From the NCBI RefSeq assembly GCF_900184945.1, contig NZ_FXYF01000002.1, forward strand, positions 1-64,000: DNA of 64,000 nucleotides, given 5' to 3'. Below are positions 9,700 to 17,600 of the stretch, piece by piece. Below the pieces are notes generated by a model. It was not told the origin of the DNA, ran no database searches, and worked only from the letters and a program-made list of their open reading frames with translations. The position numbers and the translations under genes were made by a program. The stretch is from Antarctobacter aquimaris (GTDB lineage Bacteria; Pseudomonadota; Alphaproteobacteria; Rhodobacterales; Rhodobacteraceae). Every line of letters starts with the position of its first letter. Within the stretch, counting starts at the first letter, position 1.

Positions 9700-11435
9700 T
9701 CCATTTCCTCCACGCCTCGGACCTTCATCTTGGCAAGCCATTCGGCGGATTCCCCGAGGAGGTGCGGCACCGCCTTCGGCAGGCTCGCCAAGAGTCCATC
9801 GGGGCGCTTGCCAAGGCCGCGCGTGACGGGGGCGCGAGCCATGTCCTGCTAGCCGGCGACACCTTCGACGCCGAGACCCCGACCCGTGCCACGCTGCGGC
9901 AGGCAATGAATGCCATGGCAGGACATGACGACCTGACCTGGGTGCTGATGCCCGGCAATCACGATCACCTCAGCGCGGCAGAGATCTGGGGCACGCTGGA
10001 GCGGGAGCGACCAGACAACGTGACACTCGCACTCGCCCCCGAGCCTACAAGACTCGGGGACGGCGCGATACTTCTTCCCGCGCCCTGCACGACGCGCAAT
10101 CCGGGCCGTGACCTGACAGAATGGATGGACGGCGCCGAGACCGGCGAGGCGATCCGGATCGGTCTTGGGCATGGCTCGATCCGCGATTTCCGATCGGTGG
10201 ACGAGATGGGCGGCGAAGGTGGCGCCGTCATCGCACCCGACCGGGCCATGCGGGCGGGGCTCGATTACCTCGGGTTCGGCGACTGGCACGGCCGGATCGA
10301 GGTGGCGGCGAATACCTGGTATTCCGGCACGCCCGAGCCGGACAGCTTCAAGCCGCACCGGCCCGCCGGAGCCTTGCTGGTGTCGCTCGCCGCAGCCGGC
10401 GCGGCGCCCGAGGTGACGGAGGTGGAGACGGGACAGATCGACTGGACCCGGTTGATGCTCGATATTCTCGATACCGAAGACGCGACAGAGCGTCTGTCTG
10501 AAGCTCTACGGAATGCCCTTGTCGGTTCCGAAGTCCTCCGGGCCGAGCTGAAGGATCTCCTCCATCCGCATCCCCTGGTGCCGTGCGATCAGCGGGGCCC
10601 AGAACAGAGGATCTCCGATGTCTTCGAGCGGCTCCTGGAAAATCGGGGATCCCCAAAGGTCGTAGACTCGGTCGTCCCAGGCTTCCCGTTTGCGCTGACC
10701 CTCGGTGCTCTTGAGGTCCTTTTCGTCGTCGTTGCTCCACGTGCAGATGCTGAAGGGGTTCTGGTCGATCAGCTGCATGTCCATCAGCATCTCGCCAACC
10801 CCGCGCAGGACGCGCCCATGCTTGATGTATGTCGTGACCGTGATCCGGGCTTTCTCACCATCGAGGCGCTTCTTGTCGATCTCCTCGGAGCTCGCGCCGC
10901 TCGCCTTTGCGGCCGCGATATCCCTCTCGAGCTGAACCTGCGCAGCGTCCGCCTTTTCGATCAGCTCCATGACAGTGTATTTCTCACGATCTTTCTCGGA
11001 CTTGCTATGGTTTGTCGGGAGCCGCCGGAAGTATTCGAGAGCATCGTTCACCTCGTCGACATGGATCTCATCGACCGGTTCATCACCGAGCACGGCGGGC
11101 CAGAAAGCGAGCGCCAGCCGGCGCTTGCTCTTGTGATCCTCGCAGAGGCGCTCCTCGACAGACGCGGTTTTCAGCTTCTCCGGGATGCCTTTGCGTTTCT
11201 GATGCTTGTTGAAGGGTGCCCTGTAGCCCCAGCTCAGCAGCTCGAAATAGAGTTCGATCGACTCGGTGACGGTTATCCCACGCTGCTTGTCGAGCGCCGC
11301 ACGGGACTCTTCCGACAGCAGCTTCCGATCGACCAGAATGCAAGGCGGGCGCGCCGCGACACGTGCTTTCTGCCAAGTTTCCTCATCATAGCCGTGGGGA
11401 AGGTCGAACCCGGCCGGCACGATTGCCTGGGATAG
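9696..11435 (+). CDS. SbcD/Mre11-like metallophosphatase nuclease with chimeric C terminus
   Basis: Residues 1 to about 268 are a DNA-repair exonuclease-type calcineurin-like phosphatase. It has D9-L-H11, GDTFD (54-58), GNHDH (87-91), a later GHGS and GFGDWHG, enough for a two-metal active site. Such proteins act with an SbcC/Rad50-like ATPase, usually the next gene, which is absent here. From about 10506 the frame continues in the antisense of the integrase gene for ~310 codons to 11435. That part has no family resemblance and is an accident of a deletion joining two genes tail-to-tail. The real 3' end of the nuclease is therefore lost. Whether the chimera is stable is unknown. Confidence 0.7.
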   Translation: MIHFLHASDLHLGKPFGGFPEEVRHRLRQARQESIGALAKAARDGGASHVLLAGDTFDAETPTRATLRQAMNAMAGHDDLTWVLMPGNHDHLSAAEIWGTLERERPDNVTLALAPEPTRLGDGAILLPAPCTTRNPGRDLTEWMDGAETGEAIRIGLGHGSIRDFRSVDEMGGEGGAVIAPDRAMRAGLDYLGFGDWHGRIEVAANTWYSGTPEPDSFKPHRPAGALLVSLAAAGAAPEVTEVETGQIDWTRLMLDILDTEDATERLSEALRNALVGSEVLRAELKDLLHPHPLVPCDQRGPEQRISDVFERLLENRGSPKVVDSVVPGFPFALTLGALEVLFVVVAPRADAEGVLVDQLHVHQHLANPAQDAPMLDVCRDRDPGFLTIEALLVDLLGARAARLCGRDIPLELNLRSVRLFDQLHDSVFLTIFLGLAMVCREPPEVFESIVHLVDMDLIDRFITEHGGPESERQPALALVILAEALLDRRGFQLLRDAFAFLMLVEGCPVAPAQQLEIEFDRLGDGYPTLLVERRTGLFRQQLPIDQNARRARRDTCFLPSFLIIAVGKVEPGRHDCLG

Positions 11436-12321
11436 GGATGTCGAATTCCTGAGAGACAACACGGCGGCCGAAGGTTCTTCCTCGGCGGCGTCGTCTTGCG
11501 GCTGATCCGACACGGTCGGTGCCTCGGCTGCAGCGGATGCTTTGGGAGCGTCGGCACGGTCGTCGGTTGCGAACGACGCCGGGGCAGGTGCAACAGGTGC
11601 GTCAATCACCGCGTCGCTCGCGAAGGCTGCCGGTGCAACGGTGATCTCTGCTGGGGCGGTTCGATCCTCGCGCGGGGTTATTCCGGCCGTTCTGACCGCA
11701 CGGCGGAAGAACAGTGTCGGCTGTTCGTAGATCCCTTGCTGACGGCGGGAGCGCTCTTGGCTTTTGTCGAGCAGGACCTTGGTCGCCTCGTAGGCCAGCG
11801 CGCTCCAGTCCTCGTCGCGCTCGTCCAGTTCGAGGCCGAGGTGCGCGGCAACATGGTGCAACGGGCGCTGCGCGACCTGCCGGTCGCCGAGATAAATCGC
11901 TTGTCGCAAGGTCGTCTGCAGCGCCTCTTCACGCCGCAGATCCTGGGCGGCGGCCTCCGGACTGCGGGGAGCGGCCACGGCGCGCATACGCTCGAAGGCC
12001 TCGATCTCGAACCGAGCGAGGCTCTCCAGCATCCGGACCTGAATTTCGGGCGCAATCGCCATCATCGTCTCCGCGTCTGCGGCGAAGACCAGGTCACTCA
12101 TCTCGGTGAGGCGGCGGGCCAGGATCTTCGCGTCGCGGAGGATTTGGTTGCGAAGGGAGAAGCGCAAAAAAAACTTTCTTGGGCCTCGTCATGTTTTCTT
12201 CTCCCGGCAGGTCGGGCCAGGGCGCGCCCCGGTCCCGTAGGGACCGGGGTAGGCGTCTGCGCCAGAAGTAGCCGGCGCGGCGGATTTCGAGGTGGGGCGG
12301 CAAGCTCCGATTCCGGGGCAT
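10506..12321 (-). pseudogene. Tyrosine integrase, frameshifted and lacking most of its catalytic domain
   Basis: Starts at 12319-12321 (AGGAGG eight nt upstream) with PPHLEIRRAGYFWRRRLP, the usual beginning of long tRNA-targeting integrases. The frame breaks at an eight-A run (12166-12173 on the plus strand); moving one base restores RFSLRNQILRDAKILARRL and a 550-codon frame. The central part includes a low-complexity Ala/Pro linker and a SAM-like core-binding domain (VTVTTYIKHG-type). The catalytic domain reaches only the first Arg (HQGMRMEEILQL) and ends at KGIP-stop (10506). The HxxR box and nucleophilic Tyr are missing. It lies immediately inside the tRNA-Asn junction, as the integrase of this island should. 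Confidence 0.8.
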
Positions 12322-12436
12322 GGACATGCCCTCCTGTGCACACGTTGTGCACCACCGTGTGCAGCAGACTGTGCACCTCGTCGTCGAGCTCCGATTCCGA
12401 GCCTCGAAAAACCAATGATTTCAGGGGGTAGCTGGT

Positions 12437-12457
12437 TTTTTGGCTCCGGCGGTAGGG
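12437..12457. repeat. Right attachment-site repeat within tRNA-Asn 3' end
   Basis: This copy is the natural 3' end of the tRNA-Asn gene (positions 12441-12457) plus four flanking T residues. It is identical over 21 bp to 3194-3214. The tRNA is left whole by the insertion. Confidence 0.85.
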
Positions 12458-12515
12458 ATCGAACCTACGACCAATTGATTAACAGTCAACTGCTCTACCG
12501 CTGAGCTACGCCGGA
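12441..12515 (-). tRNA. tRNA-Asn (GTT)
   Basis: 75-nt cloverleaf on the minus strand. 5' arm TCCGGCG pairs with 3' CGCCGGA, discriminator G, and CCA is encoded. D-arm AGCTCAGCGGTAGAGC, anticodon loop CTGTTAA with anticodon GTT, T-arm GTAGG-TTCGATC-CCTAC. All stems are well paired. Its 3' end is the attachment site of the adjacent island. Confidence 0.97.
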
Positions 12516-12595
12516 ACACGTGGCGTCTATAGCAACGTCGACTCCGGGCGTCCAGAGGGTTTTGTCACAATAATTCGCAGGCCCGCGATCATGCC

Positions 12596-13510
12596 CTAGC
12601 GGCGAGTGAAAACCGCGTCGACGCGCAGGGGGCCATCCGCAACGACGATGGATTTCTCCGCAAGATCAACGAGGTGCGCCAGGACATTCCGGGCCGCGGC
12701 GGGCAGGAGCGCCGTCGGGGTGTCGGTGTAGATGCGCTGTGCGAGCTGCGTGGCTGTCGCCGGGGCCTCGGCGAGCGCGGCGAGGATCGCCGCCTCGCGG
12801 CCGCGGCGGTGCGCCAGCAGTTCGGCCAAACGCGCCGTCGGGTCGGCGACGGGCGCACCGTGCCCGGCGTGGAACACCGACCAGTGCCGCGCCTGCAGGC
12901 GCTCGAGCGAGGCCATGAAGGCGGTCAGATCGCCATCCGGTGGAGAAACCAGCGAGCTGGCCCAGCCCATCACCAGGTCGCCGGTGAACAGCTTGTCGTC
13001 CCAGGCAAAGGCGAGGTGGTTGGCCATGTGGCCGGGCGTGTGCAAAGCCTCGAGCCGCCAACCGTCGCCCTCGACTGTCGCGCCGTCGGCCAACGCCGTG
13101 TCGGGCTGGAAATCCGGATCCACACCTTCGCCGCCGCCGACCAGCCCTTGGCGCGCCAGCCGCTCCATCACCGGGCGGCGCCCCGCCGTGGCGGGGCCGA
13201 AGCCGAGGACCGGCGCGCCTGTGGCCTGTGCCAGGCGCCGCGCCAAAGGGGCGTGATCGAGGTGGGCGTGGGTCACCAGGATATGCGTCACGCGCTGTCC
13301 GGGTCCGACCGCCGCCAGCACGGCCTCGAGATGTCCGGGATCGTCCGGGCCGGGGTCGATCACCGCAAGACCGCGCGTGCCGACGAGATAGGTGTTTGTG
13401 CCCCGAAAGGTCATGGCCGAGGGATTCGGCGCCAGCACCCGGCGCAGCCCGGGTCCGAGGTCCTCGGCCTGGCCTGGAAGCGGGCGGAAATCGGGCTGCG
13501 GGTCTTGCAT
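12596..13510 (-). CDS. MBL-fold metallo-hydrolase (LACTB2-like)
   Basis: 304 aa. N-terminal metallo-beta-lactamase fold with THAHLDH (zinc site), a later TPGH and FTGDLVMGW, and the C-terminal winged-helix-like region (about 245-300: GREAAILAALAEAPATATQLAQRIY) found in LACTB2-type hydrolases. Those of known function act on RNA or acyl thioesters, but the substrate here cannot be told. ATG at 13508-13510 (MQDPQPDF) follows AAGAGGAA; upstream codons are not conserved-looking. Diverges from the histidine kinase gene across ~55 bp, so the two promoters probably share this space. Confidence 0.85.
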   Translation of the reverse strand: MQDPQPDFRPLPGQAEDLGPGLRRVLAPNPSAMTFRGTNTYLVGTRGLAVIDPGPDDPGHLEAVLAAVGPGQRVTHILVTHAHLDHAPLARRLAQATGAPVLGFGPATAGRRPVMERLARQGLVGGGEGVDPDFQPDTALADGATVEGDGWRLEALHTPGHMANHLAFAWDDKLFTGDLVMGWASSLVSPPDGDLTAFMASLERLQARHWSVFHAGHGAPVADPTARLAELLAHRRGREAAILAALAEAPATATQLAQRIYTDTPTALLPAAARNVLAHLVDLAEKSIVVADGPLRVDAVFTRR

Positions 13511-13565
13511 CGTCGGGGTTCCTCTTGCAGATGGCGGGGCGGGGCGCCGCAATCAGGGGTAGCGC

Positions 13566-14858
13566 ATGTTCTTCCAGTGGCTCAAACGATATATGCCGCG
13601 CACGCTGTTCGGCAGGGCGGCGCTGATCCTGGTGCTGCCGGTGGTGACGCTGCAACTGGTGGTGTCGGTGGTCTTTGTCCAGCGCCACTTCGAAGGCGTG
13701 ACACAGCAGATGAGCGGCGAACTGGCCCGCGCGGTGAACCTGGCGGTGAGCGGCCTGCCGGACAGCAGCCTGTCCCCGGTGCTGGGCATCCGTCCGGTGG
13801 CGGTGCGGGACACGGACCTGCCGGCCGTGAATGAGCGGCGATGGTATGATTTCACCGGCATCGTGGTGATCCGGGAACTGGGCGCGAAGGTCGCGGGGCT
13901 GGAGCGTGTGGCGCTGCCGAATGACCGCGAGGTGGTGCTGTACCTGCGCCACGAGGGCAATCTGTACCGGGCGATCGTCGACCGGCGTCGCGCCTCGGCG
14001 ACCAATGCGCACCAGCTGTTCGTCAACATGGTCTTCTTCGGCGCGCTGATGACGCTGATCGCCTTTCTCTACCTGCGCAACCAGCTGCGGCCGATCACCC
14101 GGCTGGCCGAGGCGGCCGAGGCCTTCGGCAAGGGCAACGTCGTGCCCTATTCGCCGTCCGGCGCCACCGAGGTGCGCGCGGCGGGGCAGGCCTTTCTCGA
14201 CATGCGTGACCGGATCGAGCGGCACATCGAACAGCGCACCATGATGCTCTCCGGGGTCAGCCACGATCTGCGCACGCCGATCACCCGGCTGCGGCTGGGC
14301 CTGTCGCTGCTGGACGACGAGGATCGCGAACCGTTGGAGCGCGACGTGGAGGAGATGCAGCACCTGATCGACACCTTCCTGGATTTCGCCCGCGGCGATG
14401 CGGCGGACGCGCTGTCCGAGCCGACCGACCCCTTCGACCTGGTGCGCCGCATCGTCGAGGACGCGCAGCGCGGCGGGCAGTCGGTCGAACTGGGCGAGAT
14501 GGCGGGCGAGGGGGGGACCGTCCTGCTGCGGCCCCGGGCCCTGCGCCGGGCGCTGGAGAACCTGGTGGCGAATGCCGGGCGTTACGCCGATCATTGCCGG
14601 GTGTCGGTGTCGCTGACCGCCAGCGCGCTGCGCCTGCGGGTCGAGGACGACGGGCCCGGCATCCCGCCCGAGAGCCGGGACAGCGCGCTGCGCCCCTTTG
14701 TGCGGCTGGATCCGGCGCGCAACCAGGACCGCGGGTCGGGGGTGGGCCTGGGACTGGCGATCGCCGCCGACATCGCCCGCGCCCATGGCGGCGTGCTGCG
14801 GATGGGCGAGAGCGACAGCCTGGGCGGGCTCCGGGCCGAGATCGTGATCGCGCTGTGA
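13566..14858 (+). CDS. EnvZ-like sensor histidine kinase
   Basis: 430 aa. TM1 at about 16-40, periplasmic loop ~110 residues, TM2 at about 155-175, HAMP (RPITRLAEAAEAFGKG), HisKA with SGVSHDLRTPITRLRLG (phospho-His ~234), and a HATPase with N-box LENLVANAGRYA, DDGPGIP and GSGVGLGLAI. Resembles EnvZ, which senses envelope or osmotic conditions and phosphorylates OmpR. No response regulator gene adjoins it, so its partner must be elsewhere. Start MFFQWLKRYMPRTLFGR is the usual beginning for alphaproteobacterial EnvZ homologues. Confidence 0.88.
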   Translation: MFFQWLKRYMPRTLFGRAALILVLPVVTLQLVVSVVFVQRHFEGVTQQMSGELARAVNLAVSGLPDSSLSPVLGIRPVAVRDTDLPAVNERRWYDFTGIVVIRELGAKVAGLERVALPNDREVVLYLRHEGNLYRAIVDRRRASATNAHQLFVNMVFFGALMTLIAFLYLRNQLRPITRLAEAAEAFGKGNVVPYSPSGATEVRAAGQAFLDMRDRIERHIEQRTMMLSGVSHDLRTPITRLRLGLSLLDDEDREPLERDVEEMQHLIDTFLDFARGDAADALSEPTDPFDLVRRIVEDAQRGGQSVELGEMAGEGGTVLLRPRALRRALENLVANAGRYADHCRVSVSLTASALRLRVEDDGPGIPPESRDSALRPFVRLDPARNQDRGSGVGLGLAIAADIARAHGGVLRMGESDSLGGLRAEIVIAL

Positions 14859-15032
14859 GAACGCCGGCCTGGCGCCGCTTTGCCTAAAATCCGCGGCAAG
14901 CGCCAAGGTTTCGCCCCTTGGCGGTCACCGGCCGGAAAGGCTTGTGCGGCAGTTTGTCGGTCAGCGTGTCGCCCGCGACGGGCCGGCGCCGCCAACCGAT
15001 CGTGAAACCCAAGTCTCAAAGGGAGCCGTGCC

Positions 15033-15311
15033 ATGGCCATCCTCAGCTTCGCCGCCGCCGCCTTCACCCTCGCCTCGCTGACCGCCACGGATGCGGAGGC
15101 GCCCAAACACCTTTATCTCGCGCAGGCGCAGCCCTACGTCGCGACGCAAGGCGCCGTCATGGGGCCGCAGGGCGACTACATGACCACGAAGGATGGCTGC
15201 ACCTACCGCCGCACCCAGGCGCCCGGCTACCCGGTCCGCTGGATCATCGTTCTGAACCCGCACCACATCGGAAAGGGGTCTTCGCCGGGCAAGTGCAAGG
15301 GCATGCTGTAA
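15033..15311 (+). CDS. Small secreted protein of unknown function
   Basis: 92 aa with a signal-peptide-like N terminus (AILSFAAAAFTLASLTATDAEA) and a mature part containing two cysteines (DGCTYRRTQAPGYPVRW and GKCKGM), so a periplasmic disulfide is possible. GGGAGCC lies upstream of the ATG. I recognise no domain. The conserved-looking YRRTQAPGYPVRWIIVLNP core suggests a real gene. A 22-bp palindrome follows 18 nt after the stop. Confidence 0.65.
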   Translation: MAILSFAAAAFTLASLTATDAEAPKHLYLAQAQPYVATQGAVMGPQGDYMTTKDGCTYRRTQAPGYPVRWIIVLNPHHIGKGSSPGKCKGML

Positions 15312-15329
15312 CCGCCGCGCGCGACGGTG

Positions 15330-15351
15330 AAAGGCCCTTCGAAGGGCCTTT
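15330..15351 (+). terminator. Perfect 22-bp palindrome, terminator-like (copy 1)
   Basis: AAAGGCCCTTC followed directly by its reverse complement GAAGGGCCTTT. It lies 18 nt past the stop of the small secreted gene and ends in TTTCC, so it could act as a weak intrinsic terminator. An identical copy lies at 15437-15458. Confidence 0.55.
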
Positions 15352-15436
15352 CCAGCGCACAGGTCAACCCGCACACTGGCGGGGCTGTTTGCGCCACGCG
15401 GTCGGTGACATCCGGCTACCGCCACGCGCAACGGAA

Positions 15437-15458
15437 AAAGGCCCTTCGAAGGGCCTTT
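15437..15458 (-). terminator. Perfect 22-bp palindrome, terminator for the entericidin-like gene (copy 2)
   Basis: Same 22-bp sequence as 15330-15351. Read on the minus strand the hairpin is followed by five T residues (plus-strand A run beginning at 15435) and lies ~50 nt past the stop of the lipoprotein gene at 15511, so it fits an intrinsic terminator for that gene. Confidence 0.65.
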
Positions 15459-15510
15459 CCCGCCTCGTTCCACGCACGCGCATCGCGGCGCGGCCAGCGC
15501 CGGGCCTGGT

Positions 15511-15624
15511 CTAGAACCAGCCCTGCACGGTCCGCGCCCCGGCCGAAATATCCTGGCCGAGACCCTCGACCGTGCCACAGGATGCCAGTCCCGTGACCAG
15601 CAGGATCATGATTGCTGCTCTCAT
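15511..15624 (-). CDS. Entericidin A/B-family small lipoprotein
   Basis: 37 aa: a hydrophobic signal (RAAIMILLVTGLASC) with lipobox L-A-S-C and the short mature region GTVEGLGQDISAGARTVQGWF. The GxGxDI pattern is characteristic of entericidin EcnA/EcnB-type lipoproteins. Such proteins are tiny membrane lipoproteins linked in enterobacteria to stationary-phase lysis control; in alphaproteobacteria the role is uncertain. AGAGG lies 8 nt before the ATG. It follows the substrate-binding protein gene by ~45 bp on the same strand and ends at a strong palindromic terminator. Confidence 0.82.
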   Translation of the reverse strand: MRAAIMILLVTGLASCGTVEGLGQDISAGARTVQGWF

Positions 15625-15668
15625 CTTTGCCTCTTGTCCGGTCTTGTTGCCGTTTCGGGAGGACCGTC

Positions 15669-17486
15669 TCAGTCCTCCCACCACCATACATCGGGATGCC
15701 ACTCGATCCAATCGCCGTAGATCGGGAGATACTCTGGATACTTCAACTCCTTCGCATGGGCGATCAGGCTGACGGCGTAGCGGTCCTGCACCGGGATCAC
15801 GTAGCGCCCGGTGGTCAGCACCCGGTCCAGCGCCCGTGTCGCGGCCAGGAACTCGTCGCGCGTCTGCGCGCCCAGCAGGGCGTCGATCATCGCCTCGGCG
15901 GCGGGGGACTTCATCCCCATCCAGTTGGCCGACCCCTCGGTCTCGGCGGCCTTGGCGCTCCAGTAATCGTATTGCTCGTTTCCCGGGCTCAGCGACAGCC
16001 CGCGGCGGTAGCTGGTCATGTCGAAGTCGAAGGTGTTGGTGCGCTCCTTGTACTGCGCCGGGTCGATCATCGTCACGCTGGCCTCGATCCCCATGCGGTC
16101 GAGCGACTGGATGAAGATCTCGGCCATCGACACGTTCTCGCCCTGGCCCTGTTGCAGCAGGATCTCGAAGCTGAAGGGTTCGCCCTCGGCGTTCTTCATC
16201 ACGCCGTCCTGCACGGTCCAGCCGGCCTCGGCCATCAGGTCGATCGCCTTGGCCAGGTTGGCGCGGTTGCGCGCGGTGCCGTCGGAGACGGGCAGGCTGT
16301 AGGCCTCCAGCGCGCCGGGCAGCAGTTCGTCCTTGAAGGGCTCCAGCAGTTCCCGCACCTTGCCCTCGGCCGGACCGTCGCCCATGCCCAGCTGGGAATT
16401 GCCGTAATAGGAGGTGATGCGCGGCTGCGCGCCGCCGGTCAACGTGTCGTTGATGTATTCGAAGTTGAAGGCGTGCAGCATCGCCTCGCGCACGCGCCAG
16501 TCGGCGAACTCGGGCCTCCGGGTGTTCATGACAAAGCCGGAGATGCCGGTCGGCCGTGCGTGGCCGATCTCTGACTTGACGATCTCGCCGATCGAGACGG
16601 CCGGGAAATCGTACTGCGTCTTCCACTTCTCCGAATTGGTCTCGCGGATGGTGTTGACGATGCCGGCCTTGAACGCCTCGAACAGCGCGGTGTCGTCGGC
16701 AAAGAACTCCAGCCGGATGGTGTCGATGTTGTTGGTGCCGCGCCGGATCGGCACGTCCTTGCCCCAGTAGTCCGGATCGCGGCTCAGCTCGACGTAACGG
16801 CCCGCCTCGTACTTGGAAATGACATAGGGGGCGGTGGCGATCGGCACGATGTCGAGGCTGGAGTTCGCGAAATCGCGGCCCTCCCACTGTGCCTTTTTCA
16901 GGATCGGTCGCATGCCGACCAGCAGCGCCAGTTCCGGGTTGTCCTCGTTGAAGGTGAAGCGGATCGCGCGGTCGCCGGTCTGCTCCATCTTGGCGATCTT
17001 GCCCCAGAGGCTGAGGTAGCGGGGGTGCCCCTTGGTGCCCAGCGTCTCGTAGGTCCACATCACGTCCTCGACGGTGACCGGGCTGCCATCGGAAAACCGC
17101 GCCTCGGGGCGCAGCACGAATTCCGCCCATTCCCGATTCGGCCCGACCTCGATCGATTCGGCCAGCAGACCGTAGAGCGAGAAGGGTTCGTCCCAGCTGC
17201 GGCCCATCAATGTCTCGTACGCGAGGAAGCGCAGCTGCCAGGGCGAAGAGCCTTTGAGGATGTGCGGATTGAGGCTGTCGTAGCTGCCAAGCTCGCCGGT
17301 GACGACGATGCCGCCGGTGGGCGCGTCGCGATTGGCGTAAGGCAGCGACACAAAATCGGGTGGCAGTTGCGGGTCGCCGTACATAGCTATGCCATGCTGC
17401 GGCTCGGCGGCCAGGCTGCCGGCGGAGAGAATCGCGGCGGCCGCAATCAGCCTGGCCTTCCGATTCCGGAAAAAATTTATGCTCAT
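15669..17486 (-). CDS. Extracellular solute-binding protein, family 5 (peptide/YejA type)
   Basis: 605 aa. Signal peptide (KARLIAAAAILSAGSLAAE), then the SBP_bac_5 fold: GELGSYDSLNPHI, LRPEARFSDGSPVTVEDV, then RDPDYWGKD and a long C-terminal lobe with SLDRMGIEASVTMIDPAQY. Length and the many aromatic residues suit the YejA-like subgroup that binds oligopeptides or similar ligands for ABC import. No permease or ATPase genes are adjacent, only an entericidin-like gene downstream, so it is either an orphan or works with a distant transporter. ATG at 17484-17486 gives an ideal signal peptide start. Confidence 0.88.
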   Translation of the reverse strand: MSINFFRNRKARLIAAAAILSAGSLAAEPQHGIAMYGDPQLPPDFVSLPYANRDAPTGGIVVTGELGSYDSLNPHILKGSSPWQLRFLAYETLMGRSWDEPFSLYGLLAESIEVGPNREWAEFVLRPEARFSDGSPVTVEDVMWTYETLGTKGHPRYLSLWGKIAKMEQTGDRAIRFTFNEDNPELALLVGMRPILKKAQWEGRDFANSSLDIVPIATAPYVISKYEAGRYVELSRDPDYWGKDVPIRRGTNNIDTIRLEFFADDTALFEAFKAGIVNTIRETNSEKWKTQYDFPAVSIGEIVKSEIGHARPTGISGFVMNTRRPEFADWRVREAMLHAFNFEYINDTLTGGAQPRITSYYGNSQLGMGDGPAEGKVRELLEPFKDELLPGALEAYSLPVSDGTARNRANLAKAIDLMAEAGWTVQDGVMKNAEGEPFSFEILLQQGQGENVSMAEIFIQSLDRMGIEASVTMIDPAQYKERTNTFDFDMTSYRRGLSLSPGNEQYDYWSAKAAETEGSANWMGMKSPAAEAMIDALLGAQTRDEFLAATRALDRVLTTGRYVIPVQDRYAVSLIAHAKELKYPEYLPIYGDWIEWHPDVWWWED

Positions 17487-17565
17487 TTTGACAACGATCC
17501 CCGTCTGCCCTTGTTTTCTTGGACCGGAGCGTATCGCTCCTTTTACGCCTTTTCAAACTTTTAGC

Positions 17566-17594
17566 TTGGACTCACGCGGCGAAAGGCTTATACA
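17566..17594 (+). promoter_or_regulatory. Candidate sigma70-type promoter of a small RNA
   Basis: TTGGAC (17566-17571) and TATACA (17589-17594) are separated by exactly 17 nt. The -35 box has five of six consensus bases and the -10 four. A start near 17601 would give a ~74-nt transcript ending at the intrinsic terminator below. Inferred from sequence only. Confidence 0.45.
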
Positions 17595-17600
17595 TGAGGC

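Larger units (their letters stand above)
3194..12457. mobile_element. Degraded integrative island in tRNA-Asn (~9.3 kb)
   Basis: The segment is bounded by two identical 21-bp direct repeats (3194-3214 and 12437-12457). The right copy is the 3' end of an intact tRNA-Asn gene, the classic footprint of tyrosine-integrase insertion. A tyrosine integrase gene lies just inside the tRNA end, as expected, but is frameshifted and truncated. Cargo: GHKL-ATPase fragment, HEPN protein, WYL regulator, RecB/DNA2 nuclease-helicase with a nonsense codon, a small ORF, and a chimeric SbcD-like nuclease. With the integrase broken the element should no longer excise by itself. That the cargo is defence-related is inference from the domain families. 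Confidence 0.82.

Noticed and set aside
12666-14906. 746-codon minus-strand frame opposite the histidine kinase
   Set aside because: Antisense shadow caused by high third-position GC; it covers two real genes on the correct frames.
15511-17556. 681-codon minus-strand open frame over the substrate-binding protein
   Set aside because: It is an out-of-frame shadow rich in Arg/His and without domains; only its last 37 codons (the entericidin-like gene) are real.
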